Position numbers and translations under genes: made by a program. Below are positions 35,556-45,482 of a stretch of DNA of 64,000 nt, one piece after another. The notes beneath the pieces were generated by a model. That model was not told the origin of the DNA. It saw only the letters and a program-made list of their open reading frames with translations, and searched no databases. Source of the DNA: an uncultured Nitrosospira sp. (GTDB lineage Bacteria > Nitrospirota > Nitrospiria > Nitrospirales > Nitrospiraceae); NCBI GenBank assembly GCA_900696515.1, contig CAADGK010000079.1, positions 18,307 through 82,306 of the forward strand, written 5' to 3'. How positions within the stretch are numbered: the stretch's first letter is position 1; every line of letters starts with the position of its first letter.

Positions 35556-36827
35556 ATGTCAGTAGCTAGGGGGGAAGTAATGCATCTTGCCGAACTGAAG
35601 CAGAAATCCATTGCCGATCTGAATGATGTGGCGAGAGAACTGAAGATTGAAGGAGCTGCCAATCTAAGAAAGCAGGAGCTCATTTTTGCAATCCTTCAGG
35701 CCCAAACTGAAAAAAACGGAGTGGTCTTTGGAGAGGGAGTATTAGAAACATTACCTGATGGGTTCGGTTTTCTTCGGGCGCCCGACTCTAATTACCTGCC
35801 AGGGCCTGACGACATATACATCTCTCCGTCGCAGATTCGACGGTTTAATCTTCGCACCGGCGACATCGTTTCGGGGCAAATCCGTCCCCCTAAGGAGAGC
35901 GAGCGGTATTTTGCCTTGCTCAAGGTTGAAAAGGTCAATTATGAAGACCCGGAAGTTGCACGCGACAAGATCTTGTTCGATAACCTGACTCCGCTATACC
36001 CGGAGGAGCGGATCAATCTGGAGTTTGACCGAGAGGAATACTGCACGCGTGTAATGGATCTGACGACTCCGATCGGCAAGGGCCAACGTGGGTTGATCGT
36101 AGCCGCTCCTCGTACCGGAAAGACAATGTTGCTGCAGGCCATTGCCCGTGCGATCCTCAAGAATCACAAGGAAGTAACGCTGATTGTGCTTTTAATCGAT
36201 GAACGTCCGGAAGAAGTGACTGATTGGCAGCGCCAGGTTAAGGCTGAGGTCATCAGCTCCACGTTTGATGAGCCGGCTCAGCGGCATGCCCAGGTTGCTG
36301 AAATGGTGCTGGAGAAGGCCAAACGTCTGGTCGAACACAAGAAAGACGTCGTTATTTTGCTGGATAGCATCACACGGCTTGCTCGTGCCTACAATACCAT
36401 TGCGCCTCCCAGCGGGAAGGTGCTCTCCGGAGGGTTGGATTCCAATGCATTGCAGAGGCCGAAACGTTTTTTTGGCGCGGCTCGAAATATCGAGAATGGT
36501 GGCAGTTTGACGATCATGGCAACGGCGTTGGTCGATACGGGCAGCCGTATGGATGACGTCATTTTCGAGGAGTTTAAAGGAACCGGCAACATGGAAGTGC
36601 ATTTGGATCGTCGTTTGGCTGATAAACGGCTCTTCCCGGCGATTGATATTAGTCAGTCCGGGACGAGGAAAGAAGAGTTGTTGGTGGACAAAGATCGGCT
36701 GAACAAGATGTGGATTCTGCGCAAGGTTCTAAGTCCATTGGGAACGATGGAAGCGATGGAGTTTCTGATGGATAAGATTGGCGGAACGAAAAACAACCAA
36801 GAGTTTCTGCAGTCCATGAATCGTTAA
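35556..36827 (+). CDS. rho: Transcription termination factor Rho
   Basis: A 423-residue hexameric RNA helicase that ends transcription at Rho-dependent sites. The N-terminal Rho domain is [20 protein letters not shown]. The cold-shock RNA-binding domain has [20 protein letters not shown]. The ATPase core has Walker A AAPRTGKT and Walker [17 protein letters not shown]. The ATG at 35556 has GAGGAG seven bases upstream; a second in-frame ATG at 35580 is possible. It heads a housekeeping run with rpmE and prfA. Confidence 0.97.
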   Translation: MSVARGEVMHLAELKQKSIADLNDVARELKIEGAANLRKQELIFAILQAQTEKNGVVFGEGVLETLPDGFGFLRAPDSNYLPGPDDIYISPSQIRRFNLRTGDIVSGQIRPPKESERYFALLKVEKVNYEDPEVARDKILFDNLTPLYPEERINLEFDREEYCTRVMDLTTPIGKGQRGLIVAAPRTGKTMLLQAIARAILKNHKEVTLIVLLIDERPEEVTDWQRQVKAEVISSTFDEPAQRHAQVAEMVLEKAKRLVEHKKDVVILLDSITRLARAYNTIAPPSGKVLSGGLDSNALQRPKRFFGAARNIENGGSLTIMATALVDTGSRMDDVIFEEFKGTGNMEVHLDRRLADKRLFPAIDISQSGTRKEELLVDKDRLNKMWILRKVLSPLGTMEAMEFLMDKIGGTKNNQEFLQSMNR

Positions 36828-36923
36828 GGATGCGCTTGTATCTGGTACGATCTTCAGATAAAGTGTGGCGCCTTGGCATTGGCTTAAAAGATTAGTAATT
36901 TTTTCGGTAAGGAGTCGCAGGTC

Positions 36924-37130
36924 ATGCAGAAGGGTATTCATCCAGTCTATCGAGAAGCGACCATTCACTGTGCGTGCGGTAATTCGTTCAAGACTCGGAC
37001 GACGATCGGTGACATCAGCGTCGATATTTGCTCTAATTGCCATCCGTTCTTCACCGGAACACAGAAAATCGTCGATACGGAAGGACGAGTGGAGCGATTT
37101 AAGAAGAAGTACGCGAAGAAGGGTAAGTAG
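36924..37130 (+). CDS. rpmE: Ribosomal protein L31, zinc form
   Basis: A 68-residue protein of the large ribosomal subunit. The zinc ligands are C-A-C (residues 16-18) and C-SN-C (36-39), so it is the C+ type of L31. AAGGAG precedes the ATG. It follows rho and is ended by a strong terminator. Confidence 0.96.
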   Translation: MQKGIHPVYREATIHCACGNSFKTRTTIGDISVDICSNCHPFFTGTQKIVDTEGRVERFKKKYAKKGK

Positions 37131-37150
37131 CACGCCCCTTGGTTGTAAAA

Positions 37151-37188
37151 AGGACCCTGCTTCGTGTCTGAAGCAGGGTCCTTTTTTT
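37151..37188 (+). terminator. Intrinsic terminator after rpmE
   Basis: A perfect 13-bp stem (AGGACCCTGCTTC with its complement) with a 6-base loop is followed by seven T. A run of A before the stem makes it partly bidirectional. Confidence 0.93.
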
Positions 37189-37216
37189 GTGGTCAGCTGG
37201 GAAATAGGCTAGATAA

Positions 37217-38296
37217 ATGGAAGTCGTCTTACTCAAGAAGTGGGAGAGTCTTGCCGCTCGATTTCATGAGCTGACGGACCAGCTCATGGATCCATCCGTC
37301 ATTAGTCAACCGACACTCTTGCGTAAATTGAGCAAAGAGCGGACGGAGCTCGAACCAGTGGTCGCGCTCTTTGACGTCTATCACGAGAATGCCAAACAAC
37401 TCGAGGACGCCTTGCAGATTCTCGGTGACCCATCGGCAGGGGGCGAGTTGCAAAAAATGGCATTCGAGGAGCGGACAGAGTTGGAGCGGCGGCAGAGCGA
37501 AATCGAGGGGCAGGTCCTGGAGTTTTTGATTCCGAAGGATCCACGGGATGAGAAGAGTCTGGTACTCGAGGTTCGAGCTGGGACCGGTGGTGATGAAGCG
37601 GCGCTCTTTGCCGGCGAGCTCTTTCGGCTCTACACCAGGTTTGCGGAGAAGAAGGGGTTCAAGGTTGATACGGTTGAGGCATCCGAAACGGGTATCGGTG
37701 GATATAAGAACATTGTTGCCCTGATTGAAGGGAAAGGGGCCTATAGCCAGTTTAAATATGAGGCTGGCGTGCATCGAGTGCAGCGAGTGCCTGTGACTGA
37801 AGCGAGTGGTCGTATCCATACATCCACGGTGACGGTGGCCGTTATGCCCGAAGTTGATGAAGTTGACGTGCAGATTGACCCAAAGGATTTGCGGATCGAC
37901 ACGTTTTGCTCGTCTGGCGCTGGTGGACAGAGTGTGAATACCACATACTCGGCTGTTCGCATTACTCATCTGCCGACGGGGGTTGTGGTCTCTTGCCAAG
38001 ATGAGCGATCACAGCTCAAGAATCGGACGAAGGCAATGCGGACGTTACGTGCCAGGATTGTGGAAGCCGAACGGGAAAAGCAAGAAGCAGAGATCGCACA
38101 GAATCGGAAGTCACAGGTTGGGAGTGGAGAACGGAGCGAGAAGATTCGAACCTATAATTTTCCGCAAAATCGAGTGACGGATCATCGGGTTGGTTTGACG
38201 CTTCACAAGTTGGAATTGGTGATGGAAGGTGATCTCGAAGATATTGTGCTGGCCTTGAAGGCCCAACAGCAGCAAACTGAAACGGCGAAAGTCTAA
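37217..38296 (+). CDS. prfA: Peptide chain release factor 1
   Basis: A 359-residue class I release factor that reads UAA and UAG. The catalytic GGQ lies in SSGAGGQSVNTTYSAVRITH. The stop-codon recognition tripeptide is PVT in RVQRVPVTEASGRIHTS, matching the P-x-T of RF1. The usual length and domain order are present. It is followed by prmC, whose product methylates the GGQ glutamine; the gap is 18 bases, so the pair is probably co-expressed. Confidence 0.97.
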   Translation: MEVVLLKKWESLAARFHELTDQLMDPSVISQPTLLRKLSKERTELEPVVALFDVYHENAKQLEDALQILGDPSAGGELQKMAFEERTELERRQSEIEGQVLEFLIPKDPRDEKSLVLEVRAGTGGDEAALFAGELFRLYTRFAEKKGFKVDTVEASETGIGGYKNIVALIEGKGAYSQFKYEAGVHRVQRVPVTEASGRIHTSTVTVAVMPEVDEVDVQIDPKDLRIDTFCSSGAGGQSVNTTYSAVRITHLPTGVVVSCQDERSQLKNRTKAMRTLRARIVEAEREKQEAEIAQNRKSQVGSGERSEKIRTYNFPQNRVTDHRVGLTLHKLELVMEGDLEDIVLALKAQQQQTETAKV

Positions 38297-38314
38297 GGAG
38301 TAACAAGTCCTGCA

Positions 38315-39208
38315 ATGTCAGAGGCACAGGCTATCGGTAAGCTGCTTGCCAGCGCACAGCAAACGCTGGAATGCGCGGGGATTGCGAATGCTGCACAGGA
38401 GGCGAGATGGTTGCTGGCCTTTGCCTTAGAGATGAAGCATCATGAGCTGGTCAGTCGGTCTGAACAGCCGGTAACAGCTGAACAACTTACGCGTGTTCTC
38501 TCGGTCCTACAGAGACGGGAAGCACGGGAACCGCTTCAGTATATTTTAGGCTCGCAAGAGTTTTGTGGGCTCGATTTTTCTGTGACTCCGGCTGTGTTGA
38601 TCCCGCGTCCGGAAACGGAGCTTCTTGTTCAGGAAACGCTGAGAGAGGGGGGATTTGAGGAGGGCGCCGTGTTGGTGGATGTAGGGACAGGTTCAGGTTG
38701 TGTGGCAGTAACGCTGGCGACCATCCTCGGTGGCATGCGAATTTTTGCACTGGACTGCTCGCAAGATGCCTTGAAGGTTGCAAGGAAGAACGCGGAACGA
38801 CATGGAGTCATCGATAAGATTATTTGGCTGGAAGGGGATCTCCTTTCTCCGTTGATGGAATATTCAGTCGCCGGAGCTGTGGATGCGATCATTTCTAATC
38901 CTCCATACATAGCTGAATCAGAATGGGCAGATTTGCAGCCGGAGGTGCGGGCGTATGAGCCGCGAAGCGCGTTGCTGGCAGGGCCGAAAGGGATTGAGTT
39001 CCATGAACGGCTGATCCATGACTCTAAAGAATTCCTTGCTCCTGGCGGGTTGCTGGTGATGGAAGTTGGTCAGGGGCAATTGCCTGTTGTGCAACGGATG
39101 GCAGTGGAGGCGGGAGGGTATACAGGGCTTCAAACCGTCACGGACGAAGCCGGTATTGAACGTGTGCTGATCGCGCGGCGGGCAGATGGGGAGCCGCGTC
39201 ATGGATGA
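38315..39208 (+). CDS. prmC: Release factor glutamine methyltransferase
   Basis: A 297-residue SAM-dependent enzyme that methylates the Gln of the GGQ motif in release factors. The N-terminal helical substrate domain covers residues 1-80. The SAM motif VLVDVGTGSGCVAVTLA and the catalytic NPPY (IISNPPYIAESEW) are present. It follows prfA and overlaps the start of murA. Confidence 0.95.
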   Translation: MSEAQAIGKLLASAQQTLECAGIANAAQEARWLLAFALEMKHHELVSRSEQPVTAEQLTRVLSVLQRREAREPLQYILGSQEFCGLDFSVTPAVLIPRPETELLVQETLREGGFEEGAVLVDVGTGSGCVAVTLATILGGMRIFALDCSQDALKVARKNAERHGVIDKIIWLEGDLLSPLMEYSVAGAVDAIISNPPYIAESEWADLQPEVRAYEPRSALLAGPKGIEFHERLIHDSKEFLAPGGLLVMEVGQGQLPVVQRMAVEAGGYTGLQTVTDEAGIERVLIARRADGEPRHG

Positions 39209-40469
39209 GATCCTAATCAGTGGGGGCAATCGCCTTATTGGGGAGGTCCGTATCAGTGGGGCGAAAAATTCGGCACTCCCGATCTTAGCCTCAACCATTC
39301 TCAGCGATGGGGAATGTGTCATCACCAACCTGCCGAGGGTTGTTGACGTACTGACGATGGGAAAGCTGCTGGGGATCCTCGGTGCGAAGGTCTCGCATGA
39401 GGGGAATCGAGCGGTGATTCAAGCCGCCATGATTGCGTCAACCGAAGCACCGTACGATCTTGTCAAGACTATGCGAGCCTCGGTACTGGTATTAGGGCCG
39501 TTGGTGGCACGGTGCGGGGAGGCAAAGGTTTCGCTGCCGGGCGGTTGCGCGATCGGCTCCAGGCCGGTGAACCTGCACTTGGCGGGATTGGCAAAGTTAG
39601 GCGCTGAGATTTCCATCGAACATGGCTATATCACGGCCAAAGCGAAACGGCTAAAAGGTGCACGTATTTACTGCGATACCCCGACGGTAACCGGAACGGA
39701 AAATCTCATGATGGCGGCGTCACTCGCTGACGGCGTCACGATGATTGAGAATGCGGCGAAGGAACCGGAGATCGTGGATCTGGCTCAATTCCTTGTCAAG
39801 CGTGGTGCGCGCATTCATGGGGCGGGAACCGACGTGATCACGATAGAAGGAGTACCGCAACTTCATGGTGGTGATCATGATGTCATTCCTGATCGTATCG
39901 AAGCGGGAACGTACCTTGCTGCAGGAGCCATGACGCGCGGGGAGGTCACGGTGACACACTGTTGCCCCAGTCACCTTGAGGCAGTCCTGATGAAGCTTCG
40001 GGAGGCGGGAGCTGATGTGCAGGAAGAAAGAGACATGGTGCATCTGGCTATACCGGGTTTCTTAAGAGGGACGGATGTGAGGACATTGCCGTTCCCGGGG
40101 TTTCCAACCGATATGCAGGCGCAGATGGTAGCGTTGATGAGTCTTGCAGAGGGAACAAGTGTCATCACGGAGACCGTGTTTGAGAGTCGATTTATGCATG
40201 TAGAGGAGTTACGCCGGATGGGGGCTGATATTCGAGTGGAAGGCAACCGACTTGTGGTGACTGGGCGCAAGACGTTGACCGGTGCACCGGTGATGGCATC
40301 CGATCTCCGCGCCAGTGCCGGCCTCATTGTGGCGGGGTTGGCTGCTGAGGGGCTCACGCAGGTTCAACGTGTCTATCATCTTGATCGTGGATACGAACGG
40401 CTTGAAGAGAAATTTAGGGCCTTAGGTGCCGACATCCGGCGCCGACCGATGATGACCAAGACACATTAG
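39201..40469 (+). CDS. murA: UDP-N-acetylglucosamine 1-carboxyvinyltransferase
   Basis: A 422-residue enzyme of the first committed step of peptidoglycan synthesis; it adds enolpyruvate from PEP to UDP-GlcNAc. The active-site Cys is in LPGGCAIGSRPVNLHL, where fosfomycin would react. Other conserved parts are GAKNSALPILA at the N terminus and LPFPGFPTDMQAQMVA. The ATG at 39201 has GGGGAG upstream and overlaps the end of prmC. Confidence 0.96.
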   Translation: MDEILISGGNRLIGEVRISGAKNSALPILASTILSDGECVITNLPRVVDVLTMGKLLGILGAKVSHEGNRAVIQAAMIASTEAPYDLVKTMRASVLVLGPLVARCGEAKVSLPGGCAIGSRPVNLHLAGLAKLGAEISIEHGYITAKAKRLKGARIYCDTPTVTGTENLMMAASLADGVTMIENAAKEPEIVDLAQFLVKRGARIHGAGTDVITIEGVPQLHGGDHDVIPDRIEAGTYLAAGAMTRGEVTVTHCCPSHLEAVLMKLREAGADVQEERDMVHLAIPGFLRGTDVRTLPFPGFPTDMQAQMVALMSLAEGTSVITETVFESRFMHVEELRRMGADIRVEGNRLVVTGRKTLTGAPVMASDLRASAGLIVAGLAAEGLTQVQRVYHLDRGYERLEEKFRALGADIRRRPMMTKTH

Positions 40470-40478
40470 AGGTAGTCG

Positions 40479-41177
40479 ATGTTGACGATTGCGTTGTCAA
40501 AAGGAAAGCTCATCGAATCTGCGTTGGACCTCTTTCGACGTGCCGGGTACACGATTGCCGGACTTTCCGCCGAGAGCCGGCGGCTGATCTTCATAAGTCC
40601 AGAGAACGATATGACTTTTCTGATCGTTCGTCCGAGCGACGTGCCGACCTACGTGGAGTACGGGGGGGCGGATGCCGGCATTGTCGGGAAAGACGTGCTG
40701 ATGGAGCAGGAAAGTGATGTATACGAACCATTGGATTTGGGATTCGGAGCGTGTAGAATCGCCGTCGCGGCCCTTCAGGGGGAAGGAGCTGGTGCTCGGC
40801 TGTCGTCAAAAGTTCGGATTGCGACGAAATACCCCAGGATCAGTGAACGGTATTTTAATGCGCGAGGGGTTCCTGTCGAGATCATCAAACTCTATGGATC
40901 GATTGAACTGGCGCCGGTCGTAGGATTGGCCGATCGGATTGTTGATTTGGTTGAAACCGGCAGCACGCTCAAGGCCCATGATCTGGTGGAAGTTGAAGTG
41001 ATTGCCAAATCGACTGCTCGTTTTATCGTCAATCGGGCGAGTCTGCGCCTGAAACAAGAACCCCTGATGACGTTGATTCGGAGACTTCGTGCCGTGGTCC
41101 CAAGTCAGCAACCACCGGCTGGTTCCAGTCGGCCGATGGCCCAACGGACGCACAAGAAAAAGATGGCTCGTTCATGA
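40479..41177 (+). CDS. hisG: ATP phosphoribosyltransferase, catalytic subunit
   Basis: The first enzyme of histidine synthesis, joining ATP and PRPP. It starts MLTIALSKGKLIESALDLFR and carries GADAGIVGKDVLMEQ and LVETGSTLKAHDLVEVE, the latter with the PRPP-binding loop. At 232 residues it lacks the C-terminal regulatory ACT-like domain of long HisG, so it should be the short form that works with HisZ; no hisZ is in the window. An odd basic tail ([11 protein letters not shown]) is extra. It overlaps hisD by 4 bases. Confidence 0.95.
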   Translation: MLTIALSKGKLIESALDLFRRAGYTIAGLSAESRRLIFISPENDMTFLIVRPSDVPTYVEYGGADAGIVGKDVLMEQESDVYEPLDLGFGACRIAVAALQGEGAGARLSSKVRIATKYPRISERYFNARGVPVEIIKLYGSIELAPVVGLADRIVDLVETGSTLKAHDLVEVEVIAKSTARFIVNRASLRLKQEPLMTLIRRLRAVVPSQQPPAGSSRPMAQRTHKKKMARS

Positions 41178-42457
41178 AAATCGTCACCCAAGCTGATCGA
41201 AACTTTCTTCCAGCCTTGAAAAAGGCTTCGCAGCGAGGAAGGACCGCCGGGGCTGCCGTTGAAAAGACCGTACGTGCCATCTTGCAAGCAGTTGAGCGAG
41301 GTGGCGATAGGGCTGTTTTCCGCTACACGGCACAATTCGATAAGGTGACACTGAAGCCCGATAGGGTGCGGGTTACATCGGAGGAGATCAAGAACGCCTA
41401 CTTCCATATCAGAAAGGATGAAGGCGATGCGCTGCGGCTGGCTGCTGAGCGGGTAACCGCTTTTCATGAGCGGCAACGGATGAAGACCTGGATGTATCAA
41501 GACGGAGATGCCACGCTAGGGCAGGTCATTGGACCGGTTGATGCGGTTGGGGTCTATGTGCCTGGTGGAAAAGCCGTCTACCCGTCTTCTGTCTTGATGT
41601 GTGCCATTCCCGCCAAAGTAGCCGGCGTCTCGCGTATCGTGATGGTCACGCCGCCACAAAAAGAGGGAATTAATCCCTACCTGCTGGTTGCGGCTGATAT
41701 CGCGGGGGTCACGGAAATTTATCGTGTGGGCGGCGTTCAAGCCATTGCCGCACTTGCCTATGGAACGAAAACCATCGGGAAGGTTGATAAGATTGTTGGG
41801 CCGGGGAATATCTATGTGGCGACGGCCAAGCGGTTACTCTATGGCACGGTCGGAATCGACATGGTCGCCGGCCCCAGCGAGCTCCTCGTAGTGGCTGATA
41901 ATGAGGCGAAACCGGCGCATGTTGCCGCCGATCTGCTCTGTGAAGCAGAGCATGATGAAGACGCGCAGGTGTTTCTGGTGACCACATCGGAGCGATTGGC
42001 GAAGGATGTCTCGAGGCTGATCGAGATTCAACTAAAAGGGCTTCAGCGGGAGAAGATCGCTTCAAAGGCGATTACACAACACGCAGTGGCCTTTGTTGTT
42101 CCGACGATGGACGAGGCGATTGCGGTGGCTAATGAGATCGCGGCGGAACACCTCACGCTTTCCGTCGACAATCCATTCGATTATTTAGAGCAGATTCGTC
42201 ACGCCGGTGCGTTGTTTCTGGGGCGCTATACCCCCCCGTCGGTGGCCGATTATATCGCCGGACCGAACCATGTGTTACCGACCGGCGGAACCGCCCGGTT
42301 CTTTTCCCCGCTGTCTGTCAACGACTATGTGAAAGTCAGCAACATCGTCCACTATACGAAGCAGGCTTTGGCCAAAGTCAAAGATCCTTTGATCCGGCTC
42401 GCGCAGATCGAAGGGTTTGATGCACACGCGAAGTCGGCTCAGAGCAGGTTTTCATGA
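41174..42457 (+). CDS. hisD: Histidinol dehydrogenase
   Basis: A 427-residue zinc enzyme that performs the last two oxidations to histidine. Motifs are [33 protein letters not shown] and [13 protein letters not shown]. The zinc-ligand region reads [12 protein letters not shown], with Glu where the E. coli enzyme has a Gln ligand; that substitution should still bind zinc. The C-terminal [14 protein letters not shown] is typical. Its ends overlap hisG and hisB by 4 bases each. Confidence 0.96.
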   Translation: MKIVTQADRNFLPALKKASQRGRTAGAAVEKTVRAILQAVERGGDRAVFRYTAQFDKVTLKPDRVRVTSEEIKNAYFHIRKDEGDALRLAAERVTAFHERQRMKTWMYQDGDATLGQVIGPVDAVGVYVPGGKAVYPSSVLMCAIPAKVAGVSRIVMVTPPQKEGINPYLLVAADIAGVTEIYRVGGVQAIAALAYGTKTIGKVDKIVGPGNIYVATAKRLLYGTVGIDMVAGPSELLVVADNEAKPAHVAADLLCEAEHDEDAQVFLVTTSERLAKDVSRLIEIQLKGLQREKIASKAITQHAVAFVVPTMDEAIAVANEIAAEHLTLSVDNPFDYLEQIRHAGALFLGRYTPPSVADYIAGPNHVLPTGGTARFFSPLSVNDYVKVSNIVHYTKQALAKVKDPLIRLAQIEGFDAHAKSAQSRFS

Positions 42458-43062
42458 AGAAGAACGGATCAGCACCACGACAGGCGAGTGTTCATCGAGC
42501 GACCAAAGAAACCGATATCCGCGTCGAGTGGACCCTGGATGGGAGCGGGCAGAGCAAGATCAGTACCGGCATTCGATTTTTTGACCATATGTTGGAGCTT
42601 CTCGCCAAGCACGGTTTTTTCGATCTCACGGTGCAGGCGAAGGGGGATCTGGATATCGATGAACATCACACCGTTGAAGATGTCGGTATTGTCATGGGGA
42701 AGGTGCTGCACCAGGCGTTAGGGGAAAAGGCGGGGATTAAGCGATTTGGATTTGCTTCCGCGCCGCTTGATGAAACCTTGGCTCAGGTGACGGTGGATCT
42801 CAGTGGGCGACCGTTCCTTGTGTACAATGTGGCCTTGCCGGACAGGAAGATCAAAGCGTTCGACCTCGGCCTGTTCGAGGACTTCTTCCAAGCCTTCGTA
42901 ACCCACGGCGGGCTCAATCTCCACGTCAATCTGATGTATGGCCGTAACCCGCACCACATCATGGAAGCTATCTTCAAGGCGCTTGCCAAAGCGCTCGATC
43001 AGGCGACGATGCCTGAAGGACGGCTAGCTGGGAAGGTTCTCTCGACAAAGGGTACGTTGTAG
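42454..43062 (+). CDS. hisB: Imidazoleglycerol-phosphate dehydratase
   Basis: A 202-residue single-function dehydratase, without the phosphatase domain found in enteric bacteria. The metal-binding clusters are [24 protein letters not shown] and [13 protein letters not shown]. It overlaps hisD by 4 bases. Its stop is followed by a 344-base gap before hisH, which is unusual in this otherwise tight operon. Confidence 0.96.
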   Translation: MKKNGSAPRQASVHRATKETDIRVEWTLDGSGQSKISTGIRFFDHMLELLAKHGFFDLTVQAKGDLDIDEHHTVEDVGIVMGKVLHQALGEKAGIKRFGFASAPLDETLAQVTVDLSGRPFLVYNVALPDRKIKAFDLGLFEDFFQAFVTHGGLNLHVNLMYGRNPHHIMEAIFKALAKALDQATMPEGRLAGKVLSTKGTL

Positions 43063-43150
43063 GGGCGCGGTGTCTCAGCATAAACAGCGTTTTAACTCTT
43101 AGCTTTCTATTCCCTCTCTAATCCTGCGGGAGGTCCCCTCCTGTTAAGGC

Positions 43151-43173
43151 GGGGGAATCTATATTCCCCCTTT
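43151..43173 (+). terminator. Possible weak terminator in the his gap
   Basis: An 8-bp stem (GGGGGAAT with ATTCCCCC) and a 4-base loop are followed by only three T. It could partly end transcription after hisB. Confidence 0.4.
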
Positions 43174-43189
43174 CCCCATTGAGCCTAAT

Positions 43190-43327
43190 CTAGCCGACAA
43201 GTAGGTGCTGTTCGTATACCTGCTGAAAGGCCTTGGGCTTAGGGGATAGGTAAGTCTGGATGCGGAGAACCTGCTCGATCATACACCGTGGGATGAGGAG
43301 AGCCAGCCGAACGATCTCATAGTGCAT
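43190..43327 (-). pseudogene. Possible remnant ORF between hisB and hisH
   Basis: A minus-strand frame of 45 residues starts MHYEIVRLALLIPRCMIEQV, continues LRIQTYLSPKPKAFQQVYEQ and ends HLLVG. It has no ribosome site, but the composition is protein-like. Together with the break in the operon it suggests a leftover of inserted DNA. No family is recognised with confidence. Confidence 0.3.
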
Positions 43328-43406
43328 TGTATGCAGAGAAAGAATCTCAGTAGCAGGATGAACTCAGTTACGGTATTGTTACAGGTCCCGAATATCTGGA
43401 AACGCT

Positions 43407-44015
43407 ATGATTGCCATCATCGACTATGGAATGGGGAATTTGCGCAGTGTGTCCAACGCCTTTGAGGTGGTGGGACATCAGGCGATGATCACCCGCGATG
43501 CAGCCGTGATTCATAACGCCAGCCATGTTGTATTACCCGGCGTCGGGGCGTTTGGCGACTGCATGGCGAACCTCAGACAGTATCATTTAGTCGAACCCAT
43601 CAAGGGAGCGATTCAGTCGGGAAAGCCGTTTTTGGGCATCTGTCTGGGATTCCAACTCCTGTTTACCGAAAGCGAAGAGTTCGGTTGCCATGAGGGGCTG
43701 GACATTTTCCCTGGTAAAGTACGAGCCTTCATAAAGGATCAGTCACTCAAGGTGCCGCACATGGGGTGGAATCAGATCGCGATCCAAAAACCCTGTCCGC
43801 TGTTCGAGGGGATTGAGGACGGATCGAATTGGTATTTCGTTCATTCATTTTTTGTGGATCCAGCGGATCAGCAGGTCACTGCCACCATGACGAGCTATGG
43901 TATCCCTTTCACCTCCAGTATTTGGAAAGACAACGTAGTGGCCTGCCAGTTCCATCCGGAGAAGAGTCAGGCCGTTGGGTTGCAATTGATCCGGAACTTC
44001 GGGAGATGGAAGTGA
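43407..44015 (+). CDS. hisH: Imidazole glycerol phosphate synthase, glutaminase subunit
   Basis: A 202-residue class I glutamine amidotransferase that supplies ammonia to HisF. The nucleophile Cys is in GICLGFQLLF (HisH often has GICLGMQ), and the His-Glu pair is in CQFHPEKSQ. The first residues IIDYGMGNLRSV are the family signature. The stop overlaps the next gene by GTGA, so translation is coupled. Confidence 0.96.
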   Translation: MIAIIDYGMGNLRSVSNAFEVVGHQAMITRDAAVIHNASHVVLPGVGAFGDCMANLRQYHLVEPIKGAIQSGKPFLGICLGFQLLFTESEEFGCHEGLDIFPGKVRAFIKDQSLKVPHMGWNQIAIQKPCPLFEGIEDGSNWYFVHSFFVDPADQQVTATMTSYGIPFTSSIWKDNVVACQFHPEKSQAVGLQLIRNFGRWK

Positions 44016-44755
44016 AAAGCACATCCTCACTGTCCAGCATGGCGCTATCGATCATCCTGATAGGATTCACTGGCCTGGGTATCGGCTGTAGCGGATCGAA
44101 AGTTGCCACGAAATCAGCGCCTGACTTGTCTCGATACCATATTCGGTCCCTCGTCTTGGTACCGTTTACCTCGATTATGACTCCCCAGTCGCCCGGTCAC
44201 GATGCCCTCTTTATTCCGGCTCCGGAGAGTATTCGTCGGTCCGATATCTCCATGGGAGTTCCCTTGGAGGGACAGCCGCTTGCGCCCAAGACCATGCTCG
44301 TGCCGGGATACGCAGCGGAGAAGGTAACGGACCTATTCTGGACACGTCTCCGGAATTGGAAAGGCATTCAGGTGGTATCTCCAGCCGAAGCGGCGCGAGC
44401 CTCATCAGACGATGCGGATCTTGCCAGACTGGGATCAGAAAAGGCTGCCGTCGCGACCGCCAAACGGCTCAAGGCGGATGCGGCATTGATCGGCCTTGTG
44501 TCGATGTATCAAGAGCGGGTGGGTAGTCGGCTCGGTGCCAATCCGCCGGCGACTGTCGGGTTTCAGGTGAAAGTCATTGCTGTCGATGGCCAAGTGCTTT
44601 GGGCCGGCGGGTACTATGAACGGCAACGACCGATGACTGAGGATCTCCTGGGGTTTCTGCAGCGGTGGTCCTTTGTGACTGCAGCTGAATTGGCAGAGTA
44701 CGGCGTCGGAGAAGTGTTGAAAGAATTTCCATTCGGTAGTGGAGAGGAACGCTAA
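44012..44755 (+). CDS. Lipoprotein inserted in the his operon
   Basis: A 247-residue protein with a lipoprotein signal: VKSTSSLSSMALSIILIGFT then GLGIGCSGSK, lipobox Cys near residue 27. The mature part is alpha/beta (IRSLVLVPFTSIM; AVATAKRLKADAALIGLVSM; GFQVKVIAVDGQVLWAGGYY), similar in layout to TolB-N or lipoprotein penicillin-binding activator folds, though that is a guess. The GTG start overlaps the hisH stop, and the stop is one base before the hisA start. It has no known place in histidine synthesis. Confidence 0.8.
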   Translation: MKSTSSLSSMALSIILIGFTGLGIGCSGSKVATKSAPDLSRYHIRSLVLVPFTSIMTPQSPGHDALFIPAPESIRRSDISMGVPLEGQPLAPKTMLVPGYAAEKVTDLFWTRLRNWKGIQVVSPAEAARASSDDADLARLGSEKAAVATAKRLKADAALIGLVSMYQERVGSRLGANPPATVGFQVKVIAVDGQVLWAGGYYERQRPMTEDLLGFLQRWSFVTAAELAEYGVGEVLKEFPFGSGEER

Positions 44756-44756
44756 C

Positions 44757-45482
44757 GTGGTAGTCATTCCTGCGATTGACCTCAAGGACGGACGGTGTGT
44801 GCGGTTGCGTCAAGGCGATCTGGCGGCGGAGACGGTGTACTCGGAGGATGTGATCGGTGTCGCCCGCAAATGGCAAGAGTGTGGAGCCGGTCTTATTCAT
44901 GTCGTTGATTTGAACGGGGCGGTCGGGGGTGAGCCTAGAAATTTGCCGCAAATTGAGGCGGTGCGCAAGGCGGTTACCGTCGATGTCCAGGTCGGCGGTG
45001 GAATCAGGACAATCGAAACCGTCCGTCAGTATCTGAACGCCGGTGTGTCGCGCGTAGTTCTTGGGACGGCGGCTCTCATGGATCGCGCCTTCCTTGAGCA
45101 GGCCTGTGCCGAATTTCCCCGACAGATTGTCCTTGGTCTGGATGCACGTGATGGCAAGGTTGCGGTGAGAGGATGGACGGCGGTATCGGACACAAGAGCG
45201 ATCGATCTGCTGAATGAAGTCAGTGGGCTGGCGATCAGGGCAGTCATTTATACGGATATTGCGCGGGATGGGATGTTGAACGGGCCGAATCTTACGGCGT
45301 TGAAGGAAGTCGCCGCGTCGTCAGCGTTCCCTGTCATTGCCTCCGGGGGGATCAGCAGGATTGAGGATCTTCTGGCGGTGCGCTCGCTTGGATCGAGGAT
45401 TGAAGGAGCCATCGTGGGGAAAGCGCTATATGATGGCCACGTGGATTATCGTGCCGCACTTACGGCACTCTGTCAGGAGTAA
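44757..45482 (+). CDS. hisA: Phosphoribosylformimino-AICAR-phosphate isomerase
   Basis: A 241-residue TIM-barrel isomerase of histidine synthesis. The N-terminal Asp is in VVIPAIDLKDGRCVRL, and the second catalytic Asp is in VIYTDIARDGMLNGPN. The phosphate sites are VGGGIRT and ASGGISR. I chose the GTG at 44757, which has GAGAGGAA upstream. The gene follows the lipoprotein gene and is followed by hisF after a palindromic repeat. Confidence 0.95.
   Translation: MVVIPAIDLKDGRCVRLRQGDLAAETVYSEDVIGVARKWQECGAGLIHVVDLNGAVGGEPRNLPQIEAVRKAVTVDVQVGGGIRTIETVRQYLNAGVSRVVLGTAALMDRAFLEQACAEFPRQIVLGLDARDGKVAVRGWTAVSDTRAIDLLNEVSGLAIRAVIYTDIARDGMLNGPNLTALKEVAASSAFPVIASGGISRIEDLLAVRSLGSRIEGAIVGKALYDGHVDYRAALTALCQE

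Noticed and set aside
43829..44011. N-terminal extension of the his-operon lipoprotein
   Set aside because: It overlaps hisH out of frame and would bury the lipobox more than 60 residues in.
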